A stretch of DNA of 32,272 bases from Actinoplanes flavus (GCF_017592555.1 NZ_JAGFNS010000054.1:602-32873), one strand, 5' to 3'. Shown: positions 1 through 8,421, counted from the first letter of the stretch. Numbers and translations: made by a program. Notes: generated by a model not told the origin, from the letters alone.

Positions 1-2
1 GT

Positions 3-320
3 CTTCGGTTTGCTTGGTCGCTAACCGATCTACCGGAGACCTCTTCACATATCGATCACCGACACACCCGTACAACCGACGCAGCCGAGCCGCTTCTTAA
101 ACACGGCCTAGATCGCGCGATCTGCATGATCAACAACGGAGACATCACCCAAGGCGTCCACCACGCCAGCACGGTGCTGCTGAACCTGCCGACCGACTTC
201 CGGCCGGCCATCGTCATCCGGCGTGCCCACGCCGTGGCCGCAGCAGTCCCACCTCAGCGGCGATCATTGGCGGCGGTGCGCTCCCTGCACGAGGTCCTCG
301 CTATCGAGACGGAGCGGTAG
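3..320 (+). CDS. C-terminal part of an HTH (XRE-type) regulator, cut by window edge
   Basis: The frame is open from base 3 to the TAG at 318-320, with no stop, so the gene starts outside the window. The visible 105 residues resemble the helical, TPR-like C-terminus of long actinobacterial XRE-family regulators: a segment AAEPLLKHGLDRA, then NNGDITQGVHHAS, then a last helix with LHEVLAIE. An ATG at 126 would give only a 64-residue tail and has no clear ribosome site, so I prefer the open left end. The acetyltransferase starts 3 bases after this stop, which suggests co-transcription. Family assignment rests on remembered similarity of the tail only; the DNA-binding domain is not visible. Confidence 0.5.
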   Translation, partial: LRFAWSLTDLPETSSHIDHRHTRTTDAAEPLLKHGLDRAICMINNGDITQGVHHASTVLLNLPTDFRPAIVIRRAHAVAAAVPPQRRSLAAVRSLHEVLAIETER

Positions 321-323
321 TCG

Positions 324-815
324 ATGCCCAACAATGCTCACTTCACCATCCGCGGCTATCTGCCGAGTGATCACAAGGAGGTCGTGGCGCTCAACAGGTA
401 CGGTCTCGCCGCGGCTGGCGTCCCGCTCGATGATGACGTCTATGCCGGCGACCTGGACGACGTTGCCGCCACCTACCTCACCGGCCGAGCCACGCTGCTG
501 GTCGGCGAAACCGGCGGCATCGTGGTCGCCATGGGCGCGCTGCAACCGGTCGATGCCACCACCTGCGAGATCACCCGGATGAGGGTGGCGCCCACAGCCC
601 AAGGCCGTGGTTACGGCAAGGCCATCCTTCTCGCCTTGGAAGACCGGGCCAGACGGTTCGGCTACCTGGAGGCAGTGCTGCTCACCGGTCCGAATCAGCA
701 TCCCGCCATCGACCTCTACCGCGCAGCGAGCTACACCGTCACCGGCACCGAGAACCACGGACAACTGCTCGGCATACGGATGTGGAAGCGACTCATTGTG
801 ACTACCGGCAAGTGA
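324..815 (+). CDS. GNAT-family N-acetyltransferase
   Basis: This 163-residue protein has the length and motif order of a GNAT acetyltransferase, which moves an acetyl group from acetyl-CoA to an amine. The acetyl-CoA binding motif A is visible around residues 89-105 as RVAPTAQGRGYGKAIL (Q/RxxGxG/A pattern), followed by a helix and the motif B region with NQHPAIDLYRAASYT near residue 130. The substrate cannot be told. The ATG lies 3 bases after the stop of the upstream regulator tail, with GGAG at 309-312 as a possible ribosome site, so the two genes probably form an operon. A GC-rich hairpin follows the stop at 821-849. Confidence 0.85.
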   Translation: MPNNAHFTIRGYLPSDHKEVVALNRYGLAAAGVPLDDDVYAGDLDDVAATYLTGRATLLVGETGGIVVAMGALQPVDATTCEITRMRVAPTAQGRGYGKAILLALEDRARRFGYLEAVLLTGPNQHPAIDLYRAASYTVTGTENHGQLLGIRMWKRLIVTTGK

Positions 816-820
816 ACCTA

Positions 821-849
821 GGGCGCCCGAGCCCGGCGGGCTGCGCCCC
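821..849 (+). terminator. GC-rich hairpin after the acetyltransferase
   Basis: Six bases after the GNAT stop, GGGCG/GCCC arms enclose an inner AGCCC-GGC-GGGCT hairpin. It has no T-run, as is common in actinobacteria, so the terminator role is inferred from structure and place. Confidence 0.5.
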
Positions 850-1330
850 TTCCCGGGCCGGCGATACTCGTTCACGCCGAGCGGCCACCCCGTGCTCGCA
901 TTTCCGCGCTCGTGCATTCCCTGCAATGGTAGAGATCGGTCACAATCTGATCGGGCCGTCCAGGGTGATCGCTGGGCCATCAAATCTGGCGGGGTGGTGA
1001 CCGCCCCAGAGGGCATCCAATGAACGTCTTTCGCACTATGACTCATTTGCGGTGAGACCGATACGCGCCACCCGCCGGTTAAACGGCTATTTGCTCATGC
1101 TCTGACGGTTGGTTGACGCCTGGCCCTGCTCGCCATCAGTTGTGGCGATTCTGTTGAGCTTCCCGAGCCGGGCACCCCAAGATCCCCGCAGAGTCTTGAG
1201 GTGCCCACCTACTCAATAATCTCAGTCCACCTGGGCGGGCCGACTGGCCTCCAGACGCTGGTGCCAATCTGGTCGTCAGAACCAAGGAATGCCCTGGCCG
1301 GGATCGTCCGATCAGTGGAATGAACAGACG
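850..1330. other. Intergenic stretch without a convincing gene
   Basis: About 480 bases between the acetyltransferase and the convergent secreted-protein gene. Frames crossing it lack family signals or ribosome sites. It holds a short hairpin TCGCCA/TGGCGA near 1130-1150 and a longer inverted repeat at 1170-1206, listed separately. Base composition is less GC-rich than the flanking genes. Confidence 0.5.
1170..1206. repeat. Inverted repeat / hairpin, 13-base arms
   Basis: GGGCACC-c-CAAGA and TCTTG-a-GGTGCCC form a 13-position stem with one mismatch around an 11-base loop. It lies about 125 bases beyond the stop of the minus-strand secreted-protein gene, so it could be its terminator, but no T-run follows on either strand. 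Confidence 0.55.
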
Positions 1331-1780
1331 TCAGAGTCGTACGGTCTGACCCCAGATGTGATCCCCGTAGAAGACGTCCCCCGCTCCCTGCACGTAGTCA
1401 CCTGCTGAGCCCTTTAGGGTCTGTGAGAAGCACACCCGGTAGACCCCACTCGGCAGGGTGCCTTCGCATAGAGCGGAGTCCTCGAAGATGCCATCCTTCA
1501 CGACCTTGGCCTCACCATTGAAATACTGTGCGGTTTTGGTGCGAATAACGGTGGCGCTTTGGAAGTAGAGACCGCTGACAATAGTGCAATTGTATGCGAC
1601 GTACCTAGAGTCAGTCTCGCTCGAGCCGCAGTGCCACTTCGAGTCGAGACCTCCGAAGGTCTGCCATCCAGCGGCGTGAGCCGCCGTAGTGGTACCGGTC
1701 AGCGCCGCAACTGAGAACAGGGCCGAGGTAAGGACTCCCGCACTCGCCGTCTTCCACCTTTTACTCACAAAACTCAACAC
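1331..1780 (-). CDS. Small secreted protein of unknown function
   Basis: The product (149 residues) has a clear Sec signal peptide: basic SKRWK, a hydrophobic stretch with ALFSVAALTGTTT, and a cleavage site after AHA near residue 36. The mature part of about 113 residues has four cysteines (WHCG, YNCT, ALCEG, RVCF), which could form two disulfides outside the cell. I chose the GTG at 1780 because GGGAGG sits four bases before it; the ATG at 1792 lies upstream of that ribosome site and would add only four residues. I do not recognise the family. The gene is isolated, less GC-rich than its neighbours, and converges on the acetyltransferase. Confidence 0.7.
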   Translation of the reverse strand: MLSFVSKRWKTASAGVLTSALFSVAALTGTTTAAHAAGWQTFGGLDSKWHCGSSETDSRYVAYNCTIVSGLYFQSATVIRTKTAQYFNGEAKVVKDGIFEDSALCEGTLPSGVYRVCFSQTLKGSAGDYVQGAGDVFYGDHIWGQTVRL

Positions 1781-2026
1781 GAAACCTCCCATGTAACGCC
1801 CTGGCCGACTTGAAACTCAATCCCCATGGGAATCGGGCGGGTATTGATGCTTCGCAGTCGCGGAACAGCAAGGGTTCTCTACATTGGAACTCGAATCGCC
1901 TCGCTCACTGTCGCTTGGCACGAACTGGGGAGACATAGATCAACTAGACCTGATCCGAACCGCCGACGCGCCGCCGCCCTGCAAGATCAGGACGGCGGCA
2001 GCGCCGACCACCTCCTCGGCCCCGCC

Positions 2027-2755
2027 ATGACGGCGTCGATCGACGAGATCTTCCAGAGCGCGTCGACGCGGGTGGCGACCGAGGCGATGAGTAACGCGCG
2101 GGAGACCGCGACGACGGTGCAGCGGCTGGGAGCGGCCAGCGCCGAGATCGGCGACATCCTCAAGGTGATCAACTCGCTGGCTGAGCAGACGAACCTGCTC
2201 GCGCTCAACGCCACGATCGAGGCGGCCCGTGTCGGCGAGGCCGGCAAGGGCTTCGCGGTGGTCGCCAGCGAGGTCAAGGAACTGGCGTTGGAGACCGCGC
2301 AAGCGACCGAGGACATCGCCGCCAAGACCCTCGCCATCCAAACCACCACAGGCGAGGTCACCGAGGCGATCGCCCCTATCGCCGGGGTCGTCGAGCAGGT
2401 CAACGATCTGCAGACCACGATCGCGGCTGCGATGGAGGAGCAGTCGGCGACCTCTTCGGAGATCGGCCGCAACGTCAGCCAGGTCGCCGCCGGATCCAAC
2501 GAGATCGCCCACAAGATCACCCTGGTGGCCGGGGCAACCGACTCGACCGCGCAAAGCGCCGGAGCGACCCGCGAGTCGGCCGCCGAGCTGACCAGGATCG
2601 CTACCCGGGTCGACGGGCTACTGCACACCCAGTCCCACGGCAACAGCGACGAACATCGACTTTGGATTGACCGAAGGCCGACTTCGGTTGGAAGCGCCGA
2701 CGGGTGGCAAGCGATACGGTGTGAACTTCGGTGCCGGATCTACTTGGAGGGAAGA
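2027..2755 (+). pseudogene. Methyl-accepting chemotaxis protein remnant (signalling domain only)
   Basis: Residues encoded from 2027 to about 2640 are the cytoplasmic signalling domain of a chemoreceptor. The hairpin-tip signature INSLAEQTNLLALNATIEAA is followed by GKGFAVVASEVKELA and heptad-rich helices ending in TRIATRVDGLL. A whole receptor would have a ligand domain, two membrane segments and a HAMP domain upstream; here the frame before 2027 (open from 1826) shows nothing like them. The frame also lacks a stop after the domain and runs on through non-homologous residues into the next gene, ending at 2956. I read this as a decayed 3-prime gene piece. A soluble fragment could still be made, but no good ribosome site precedes the ATG at 2027. 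Confidence 0.75.
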
Positions 2756-2956
2756 ATGCGGAGCATCGGGAAAGACCTGCTGACGGGAGTGGGCCTGCTG
2801 GTGCTGGGCCTCCTGCTGTGGCTATTCGCAGCCGACATCCGGATCCCGATTTTCACTTTGCCGAAAGTAGGAGTCGTACTGATGATTATCGGCGTCTTAG
2901 AGGTCGGCTACGCCGTTTACCTCAAGACCCGCGGGGACGCCGCGCAAAGGCCGTGA
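2756..2956 (+). CDS. Small two-helix membrane protein (DUF5708-like)
   Basis: A 66-residue protein with two predicted membrane helices: DLLTGVGLLVLGLLLWLF near residues 7-25 and VGVVLMIIGVLEVGYAVYL near 38-57. The linker contains DIRIPIFTLPKVG, a pattern I recall from the short actinobacterial family DUF5708; that name is from memory. The ATG at 2756 has a strong ribosome site (GGAGGGAAG) directly upstream. It shares the reading frame of the chemoreceptor remnant, which reads into it without a stop, so automatic calls may fuse the two. The ribosome site and coherent membrane topology argue for a separate gene. Confidence 0.7.
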   Translation: MRSIGKDLLTGVGLLVLGLLLWLFAADIRIPIFTLPKVGVVLMIIGVLEVGYAVYLKTRGDAAQRP

Positions 2957-3318
2957 CGGCCTCGCCGAAAAGCAGGCGGGGACCCGCCACCGCACTCTCG
3001 TCGGCAGATCCGCCTGCTCGGCGAGCCGGCCCGCCGTCACGCTTGGTAGCGAGCGGATCGCGGCTGAACGGCGCGTTCCGGGAAGTCGTTCGCGTGGCGT
3101 GCACGGCGTTGGTTAGCCTCTATTTCGCGCGCCGGGTGAAAGCAAATGGGAAAGTGCGCCATGCACACGCTGTGCACCCGGGCAGTTAGGGATGAGCCGG
3201 TTCGAGTCCGGTGGCCTGGTGCGCCCGATCTGTGGCCAATGTGGTCGCCCGTCGGCCTGCATTGATCCCGATCGTCAAGGTGGCATGCTTCTCTCCCGTG
3301 GCCCATCTGGAGGGATGC
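2957..3318. other. Intergenic stretch, no convincing gene
   Basis: About 360 bases. A small GC hairpin (GGCGG/CCGCC) lies at 2975-2988 after the small membrane protein and may end its transcript. A tRNA T-arm-like sequence occurs at 3196-3212 but lacks the rest of a tRNA. Frames crossing the stretch have no family signal. Confidence 0.45.
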
Positions 3319-3648
3319 ATGGCGGACGAATGGCTGGACAACGCCGAGGTATTGGTTCTGCAGCCCCTCGAAGACTCGCCACTGCCGCTCGCGGAACTAC
3401 GCTGGCACGAGGAGACGCCACTGCAACAACTCGCTGACATCCTCGCACCCGGATTGATCTCGCTGGCAGCGCGAGGCCTCGTTGAGGTGCGCCAGTTCCG
3501 CAATTGGCCCGCGCGGTGGGATGAAGGCGTCCCGCTGACCGGCGACGACCTTGTTCGAGAGAGCACACGCGCTGCAGTCTGGTCCGACAGCCCAAAGGGC
3601 GTCGTGCTGGCCGCTCGCATCACCGAGGCCGGCCACAGGCTTCTATAG
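3319..3648 (+). CDS. Hypothetical protein, 109 residues
   Basis: Begins MADEWLDNAEV and ends ITEAGHRLL. The ATG at 3319 is preceded by GGAGG at 3309-3313 and the frame has normal high-GC third positions, so it is likely real. It is a soluble, mixed helical protein with a leucine-rich middle (LQQLADILAPGLISLAARGLVEV) and a C-terminal AARITEAGHRLL resembling the last helix and turn of small winged-helix proteins, but I cannot assign it to a family. Its neighbours give no functional hint; the next gene is convergent. Confidence 0.6.
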   Translation: MADEWLDNAEVLVLQPLEDSPLPLAELRWHEETPLQQLADILAPGLISLAARGLVEVRQFRNWPARWDEGVPLTGDDLVRESTRAAVWSDSPKGVVLAARITEAGHRLL

Positions 3649-3727
3649 TTCCGCAACCCGCGCGCTCGGCGGCAGATCCGTGCGCCCGCCGGCGGATCAA
3701 ACGTCCCCATGCCGAGCCGACCGGCAT

Positions 3728-4579
3728 TCAGGTCGTCGGCGAAATGCCTCTGATCCGCTCCAGGATGTACGTGGCCAGTTCATCCGCCGCCTGTTCGGGG
3801 ATCCAGTGCGAAACGCCGTCGAGCACCTTGAAGTCGAACGGGCCTGTCACCCACCGGCTGGTCAGCTCCGCGGCACGGCGGCCGATGGCGATGTCGCCGG
3901 TGCTCCAGACGTAGGTCGTCGGGACGGTGACCGCGCCGGTCCGGAGTCCGACGGAGGTGTCGAGCGGCATGGCGCGATACCAGCGCAACGCGCCGGCCAG
4001 GCCTTCGGGGTCGCTGATGAGCCGGTCGGCGTACGCCCTCGCCACGTCAGCGCTGAGACCGGATCGCTCGAGCAGTGCCACCGCGAGCCGGCCACCCCGC
4101 GACCGGATGGCGGCCTCGGGAAGCCACGGCAGCTGGAAGAATCCGACGTGCCACGCTTGCCATGACTGCCGACTGGTCAGCATGGCTTTCACGACCGCGC
4201 GTGGGTGCGGCGCGGAAACGGCGGTGAGGGTATACAGGCGATCCGGTCTCGTGGCGGCGAACATCCACGCAACTCCGCCGCCCCAGTCGTGGCCTACCAG
4301 GTGAACCCGTTCGGCTCCGGCGGCATCGACGAGGGCCACGACGTCGGCCACGAGCTCGTTGAGCCGGTAAGCCCGCCGGGACCGAGGCCGGGCTTGCGGG
4401 GTGTAACCGCGCTGGTCCGGCGCGATGACGCGGTAACCGGCCGCGAGCAGCGGCCGGGAAACGCCGATCCACGATCGGGCACTCTGCGGGAACCCGTGCA
4501 GGAGCACGACCGTCTCCGCGCCCACCGGCCCCGCGTCCGACACCTCGAACCGCATGCCGTTGCGGGAGAACGTCTCCAC
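3728..4579 (-). CDS. Alpha/beta hydrolase, epoxide-hydrolase type
   Basis: Begins ETFSRNGMRF after the start and keeps the epoxide-hydrolase/dehalogenase pattern: oxyanion-hole motif HGFP near residue 28, aspartate nucleophile in GHDWGG near residue 98, a cap-domain stretch ALRWYRAMPL carrying a likely ring-opening tyrosine, an acidic STGD segment, and the general-base histidine in DGVSHWIPEQ near the end. The Asp nucleophile separates it from serine esterases; it should open an epoxide or remove a halogen through an ester intermediate. Substrate unknown. I chose the GTG at 4579 because the family starts close to this point and GGAGAGGG lies upstream, although the gap is long. The open frame to 4765 adds a non-homologous, arginine-rich leader. 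Confidence 0.8.
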   Translation of the reverse strand: METFSRNGMRFEVSDAGPVGAETVVLLHGFPQSARSWIGVSRPLLAAGYRVIAPDQRGYTPQARPRSRRAYRLNELVADVVALVDAAGAERVHLVGHDWGGGVAWMFAATRPDRLYTLTAVSAPHPRAVVKAMLTSRQSWQAWHVGFFQLPWLPEAAIRSRGGRLAVALLERSGLSADVARAYADRLISDPEGLAGALRWYRAMPLDTSVGLRTGAVTVPTTYVWSTGDIAIGRRAAELTSRWVTGPFDFKVLDGVSHWIPEQAADELATYILERIRGISPTT

Positions 4580-4761
4580 AACATGGACGCTACCCTCTCC
4601 GGTTCCGCAACACCGGACGCCGAGAAGCGACGACGGGCGAGCACCCATCCGGACCACGGGCATCAACGCCTGGCACGGACCGTGGCGAACCCGCCAGACC
4701 GGCGCCTTGGCGCGGCAGGTCAGTCGCGCCGAGGCGGGGAAGTCTGGCCGTGAGCCGGTTC

Positions 4762-5334
4762 TCACGTCGGTGTTGGGCGATCGCGGCGCAGCACGGTCAA
4801 GACCGTCGGGCCGGTATGGTGCACTTCGGTGAAGCGGAACTCGGCGGGCGTACCGGGGGCGAATAGCCGGTCGCCTTGTCCCGTGACCGTGGGAAACGTG
4901 ATCAGGCGATATTCGTCCACCACGTCAGCGGTCGCTAGCGCACGCACCAGACTGAGGCTGCCGATCACCACGATGTCATGGTGATCGCGCTCAACGGTGA
5001 CCCAGTCGACCGGGTCGCCGTCAATCGTTGCCGAATTCTGCCAAGCGCTGGTGTCGAGGCCGGTACGGGTAGCAACCCGTTTGGGAACCGTGTTCATCAG
5101 CCTGGCGTAGTCGGAGTCACGGCTGGGCCAGAGCCGCGCGAAATGTTCCCAGGTGCGTCGGCCGTAGAGCTGGACGCCCTGTTCTATCCGTGCTGCGAGT
5201 TGGAACTTGTCGTCGGAGACCGGGCCGGGACCGTGCCGAAAAGCCCAGCCTCCGTAGCTCGTGCCCGCTCGCCCGTCCGGGTCGGAGACGACGCCGTCAA
5301 GCGTCACGAACTGGACAACGATGACCTCGCCCAC
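4762..5334 (-). CDS. Dihydrofolate-reductase-family protein (RibD C-terminal type)
   Basis: The 190-residue protein begins GEVIVVQFVTLDGVVSDPDG, typical of the small DHFR/RibD-C reductases of actinobacteria. Other family marks are LYGRRTWEHFARLWP, NTVPKRVATRT near the middle and the nucleotide-binding strand IVVIGSLSLVRAL, ending with DEYRLITFPTVTGQG. Such proteins reduce pterin- or pyrimidine-like rings with NADPH, but most are uncharacterised. The GTG start at 5334 has AAGGAGG six bases before it. The gene is divergent from the ECF sigma factor at 5463, a pairing common for small DHFR-type proteins, and lies upstream of the epoxide hydrolase on the same strand. Confidence 0.8.
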   Translation of the reverse strand: MGEVIVVQFVTLDGVVSDPDGRAGTSYGGWAFRHGPGPVSDDKFQLAARIEQGVQLYGRRTWEHFARLWPSRDSDYARLMNTVPKRVATRTGLDTSAWQNSATIDGDPVDWVTVERDHHDIVVIGSLSLVRALATADVVDEYRLITFPTVTGQGDRLFAPGTPAEFRFTEVHHTGPTVLTVLRRDRPTPT

Positions 5335-5462
5335 TGGTGACCTCCTTCGATCATGGCGGCCCCGCGGACCGCTTCACTGGACACCTACCGCCGATAGGGC
5401 GCGAACTCATCGGTACTCGATCGGCTTCCCGGTAACGGTGATGCGCCAGTAGGGTTCCGCAG

Positions 5463-6455
5463 GTGCCGGACACGACGACACCGGGCTGGGACGAACGCTT
5501 CGAGATCTACCGCGGCGAGTTGCTGGCTCACTGCTACCGGATGCTCGGTTCGGTTCACGAGGCCGAGGACCTGGTCCAGGAGACGTTTCTGCGTGCCTGG
5601 AGGGCAGCCGACCGGTATGACCCGGCGCGTGCCTCGATCCGCACGTGGCTGCACCGCATCGCGACGAACGCCTGCCTGACCGCGTTGCAGGGACGAGCCC
5701 GGCGCCCGCTGCCGAGCGGTCTCAGCCCCGCCGGCGATGACCCGTACGTGCCGCTGACCCCCAACCTCGAGGTCGCGTGGCTGCAACCGTTCCCCGACGC
5801 CCGGCTCGGTGACCCTGCCGACATCGTGCAGCAGCGTGCGGGACTGCGGCTGGCGTTCGTCGCGGCGTTGCAGCGGTTGCCCGCTCGGCAACGCGCTGTC
5901 CTGGTGCTGCGTGAGGTGCTCCAACTGTCGGCCGCCGAAGTCGCCGACATCCTCGGCAGCAGTGTCGCCTCGGTCAACAGCAGTCTGCAGCGCGCCCGTG
6001 CCACGCTGCGGACCGCCGGGCCGGGCCTGGCTGAGCTGCGCGAGCCGGGCGATCCCGATGAACGCGCTGTCGTCGAGCGTTACCTGGCGGCATTCGAGGC
6101 TGCCGACGTGACCACCTTGACCCGGCTGCTCGCCGACGACGTAGCGCTGGAAATGCCGCCGGTCTCACTGTGGCTGACCGGGCGCGAACACTATCGACGA
6201 TTCATGCAGCGGATCTTCGACATGCGCGGCACCGGCTGGCGCATGCAACCGGTGCAGGCCAACGGAGGCACAGCGCTGGCCGCCTATGCGCCCGATGCGG
6301 CCACCGGCCGGGTCCGAGCGCATTCGCTGCAGGTCTTCACCGTGGCCGGCGGCCGGGTCCTGCGCTGCGTGACTTTCGCCGATCCCGCCGTCTTCGAACT
6401 GTTCCGGCTGCCCGCGACACTCCCGACACTCGACGCTCAGCCGACAGCGCGTTGA
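5463..6455 (+). CDS. ECF sigma factor with C-terminal SnoaL-like domain (SigG/TIGR02960 type)
   Basis: A 330-residue extracytoplasmic-function sigma factor. Region 2 is visible near residues 10-75 (YRGELLAHCYRMLGSVHEAEDLVQETFLRAW) and region 4 near 138-185 (LPARQRAVLVLREVLQLSAAEVADILGSSVASVNSSLQRARA). The last 120 residues (ERYLAAFEAADVTTLTRLLADDVALEMPP and onwards) form a SnoaL/NTF2-like domain, which in this sigma group replaces a separate anti-sigma factor as control element. It probably directs RNA polymerase to a few promoters, perhaps its own and the divergent DHFR-family gene. GTG start. A FliF-domain protein follows by 107 bases; a shared promoter is possible. Confidence 0.88.
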   Translation: MPDTTTPGWDERFEIYRGELLAHCYRMLGSVHEAEDLVQETFLRAWRAADRYDPARASIRTWLHRIATNACLTALQGRARRPLPSGLSPAGDDPYVPLTPNLEVAWLQPFPDARLGDPADIVQQRAGLRLAFVAALQRLPARQRAVLVLREVLQLSAAEVADILGSSVASVNSSLQRARATLRTAGPGLAELREPGDPDERAVVERYLAAFEAADVTTLTRLLADDVALEMPPVSLWLTGREHYRRFMQRIFDMRGTGWRMQPVQANGGTALAAYAPDAATGRVRAHSLQVFTVAGGRVLRCVTFADPAVFELFRLPATLPTLDAQPTAR

Positions 6456-6562
6456 AGCAACGTACAACCCGATTGCAACGTCCGGAGCGGTCATAGCCTC
6501 AGGGATCGTGTCGTTGAGAAGTCCAAAGCCGGAGAGCGGTGAGAACGGAGATCGGGGAGCGA

Positions 6563-7192
6563 ATGACTGACACGTCGAACGATTTCCCGTCACCCGCGGG
6601 TCGAGCACGCAGCCGGCTCAGGGGGAAGGTCCTCACCACCGTCTCAGCCCTTGCCCTGCTCACCGGGGTCACCTTCCTAGTCACCCGGCAATCTGGACCG
6701 ACTGCACCCACGGCGCAGACCACAGAATCGGCAGCGAGCACGGGGCCGGTCTCCGTCACCGACCCGCAGACGCTGGCATTTCAAACGCGACTCGACCAGT
6801 CGCTGCAGACCATGCTGGACAGCCTCGTCGGCCCAGGAAACAGCGTGGTCACCACGACTGCCACCCTCGACTTCGCTCAGGTCGACCCCACGGTCAGCGA
6901 TTCTGCCGCACCGGATGGGGTGCTCGGCCCGGACAGCATTCAGGTCCCCGACGGCAGCAATTCAGCGGCTGCCGGACGGGGCGAGACGGGTGAGACCATC
7001 GACAGCAACGTGATCAGCGAGGTCATCGAGGTCCGGCGCAACGCACCTGGTGTGGTCAAGCGGCTCGTCATCGTCGTACAGATGAACATCGAAGCCGCCG
7101 GCTATGTCAACCCCGCCGAGCTCGAGCAACTGATTGGCGCCGCCGCCGGTGTCGACTCTGATCGCGGCGACTCGGTCACCGTCCTGACCTGA
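6563..7192 (+). CDS. Membrane-anchored protein with only the FliF C-terminal (M-ring) domain
   Basis: A 209-residue protein: a basic N-terminus, one membrane helix near residues 23-42 (KVLTTVSALALLTGVTFLV), a Thr/Ala-rich linker, then a domain matching the periplasmic C-terminal domain of flagellar M-ring protein FliF. The match includes LDQSLQTMLDSLVGPGNSVVTTTATLDF and the closing segment RRNAPGVVKRLVIVVQMNI through GVDSDRGDSVTVLT. Full FliF is over 500 residues with ring-building motifs and two membrane helices; those are absent, as are other flagellar genes nearby. The ATG at 6563 has GGGGAG upstream; a GTG at 6539 is an alternative. It may be an adaptor or a domain reused for another envelope ring; the function is unknown. 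Confidence 0.7.
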   Translation: MTDTSNDFPSPAGRARSRLRGKVLTTVSALALLTGVTFLVTRQSGPTAPTAQTTESAASTGPVSVTDPQTLAFQTRLDQSLQTMLDSLVGPGNSVVTTTATLDFAQVDPTVSDSAAPDGVLGPDSIQVPDGSNSAAAGRGETGETIDSNVISEVIEVRRNAPGVVKRLVIVVQMNIEAAGYVNPAELEQLIGAAAGVDSDRGDSVTVLT

Positions 7193-7466
7193 CGTACCGA
7201 TGATGTCCCGCGCCGCCGCCTCTGCAGTTCGCCGGGCTCGGCCACGACTTCGCCTCCGCGTTCAGCCAGAGCGTCGCCACCTCGTTCAACGCCTTCGGCG
7301 ACGAGGATTTCGTACGCCGTGAGGTGGACCGCCCGGCGTCCCAGCTCGCTGCCGCCGCGCCGCCCGCCCAGTCGTCGACGCCGAGATCCCCCGGATCACG
7401 CCGGGCATGGCCGACCCGCGCCAGGGATGCCTGGTCCCGGCCAGCTGACCGATGCGGGACCCCGCA

Positions 7467-8231
7467 TCACCGTTGTTCGGCGCGGCGGCGAACCCGGCCG
7501 CGCGCGGCGAGCCGGTCGAGGCGCCGTTGCTCCCGATCGGCCCAGCGCGCGACCCGAACGGGATCGAGGCGTCCGCCGTGCCCGACGTGCAGCGCGGCGG
7601 GTGCGAGGGCGAGCATGGCGCGAAGGCTGGCCAGGTTGGCGACGGGGTCGTCGTGGAACGGCGGGTTCGCGGGCCGGCCGGTGATCGTACCCATGAAGGA
7701 ACTGGCGATGAGATCACCGGCGACCAGGTCGCCGTCGTCGGTGAGCACGGACACCGATCCGGCGGTGTGCCCTGGTGTAGGCACGATCCGCCCACTGACG
7801 CCGAACTCGTCGAGCCGGTGCGGCCCGTCGAGGACGTAGTCGGGTTCGACCGGCTCGACCGTCCGGTGCAGGTCCGGCATCCGGCTCATCAGCGACCCGA
7901 ACGGGCCGGTCGGCAGATACGGCTCCCGCGCCCGGCCGGCCCGGTAGGGTCCCAGGTCCGCGCGGTGGGCGGCGATCGGTGCTCCCGTCAGCCGGCTCAC
8001 CTGTGCTGCGGCGCCGAAGTGGTCGATGTGAGCGTGAGTGAGCACGATCAACGCCAGGTCGGCCGGGTCGACGCCGAGCGCGGCGATGCCATCCACGATT
8101 TTGCGGCCGGCGCCGGGAATCCCGGCGTCGACGAGGATCGGCCTGCTACCGAGCAGCAGGTAGGCGTTGATGTTGTGCCGCCCCGCGACCACGACGGGAT
8201 GCACGGCCACACCTCCGGGACGGGCGATCAC
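7467..8231 (-). CDS. Metallo-beta-lactamase-fold hydrolase
   Basis: A 254-residue enzyme with the zinc-binding signature HAHIDH at residues 66-71, a second ligand region PTPGHTAGSVSV, the bridging aspartate in LVAGDLI, and the final histidine in LHVGHGG. This order is that of glyoxalase-II-like and lactonase-like members of the metallo-beta-lactamase fold, which hydrolyse esters or thioesters with two metal ions. The substrate is unknown. Its GTG start overlaps the stop of the small upstream gene by 4 bases, so the two form an operon under the TetR-type regulator at 8477-9070, whose likely operator lies before the operon. No signal peptide, so it should be cytoplasmic. Confidence 0.87.
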   Translation of the reverse strand: MIARPGGVAVHPVVVAGRHNINAYLLLGSRPILVDAGIPGAGRKIVDGIAALGVDPADLALIVLTHAHIDHFGAAAQVSRLTGAPIAAHRADLGPYRAGRAREPYLPTGPFGSLMSRMPDLHRTVEPVEPDYVLDGPHRLDEFGVSGRIVPTPGHTAGSVSVLTDDGDLVAGDLIASSFMGTITGRPANPPFHDDPVANLASLRAMLALAPAALHVGHGGRLDPVRVARWADREQRRLDRLAARGRVRRRAEQR

Positions 8232-8404
8232 CGTACGACTCCGAACGGCAGTGCAGCCGCCGGCACACCGACCAGCGGTGCGGCCGCGGCGCCACGGCGG
8301 TCGACTGGCAGGCGGCCGAACAGTCGCGAGACCCGGCCGAGCGCGGCCGTGCGGAACTGGGTGTCGCGGTAGGCCTCTGCGGCGGTGATGGATGTCGGTG
8401 TCAT
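8228..8404 (-). CDS. Small protein upstream of the metallo-hydrolase, function unknown
   Basis: A 58-residue product starting MTPTSITAAEAYRDTQFR and ending with a hydrophobic, alanine-rich tail (APLVGVPAAALPFGVVR). The ATG at 8404 has GAGGGGAAG just upstream, and the stop overlaps the GTG of the metallo-hydrolase by 4 bases, indicating translational coupling. I do not recognise a family. The tail is short for a full membrane helix. The TetR-type palindrome at 8422-8437 lies 18 bases before the start codon, so this is the first gene of the regulated operon. Confidence 0.6.
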   Translation of the reverse strand: MTPTSITAAEAYRDTQFRTAALGRVSRLFGRLPVDRRGAAAAPLVGVPAAALPFGVVR

Positions 8405-8421
8405 GTTCTTCCCCTCAATAT

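Noticed and set aside
3196..3212. tRNA T-arm-like sequence GCCGG-TTCGAGT-CCGGT
   Set aside because: The arm is perfect, but no matching acceptor strand, D-arm or anticodon arm is found in the 70 bases upstream, and no CCA follows. At most a tRNA scar.
7204..7466. Plus-strand frame reading GLGHDFASAFSQSVATSFNAFG
   Set aside because: It looks protein-like but has no start codon after the TGA at 7201 and no family I recognise; it soon becomes a shadow of the metallo-hydrolase region. Possibly a decayed gene.
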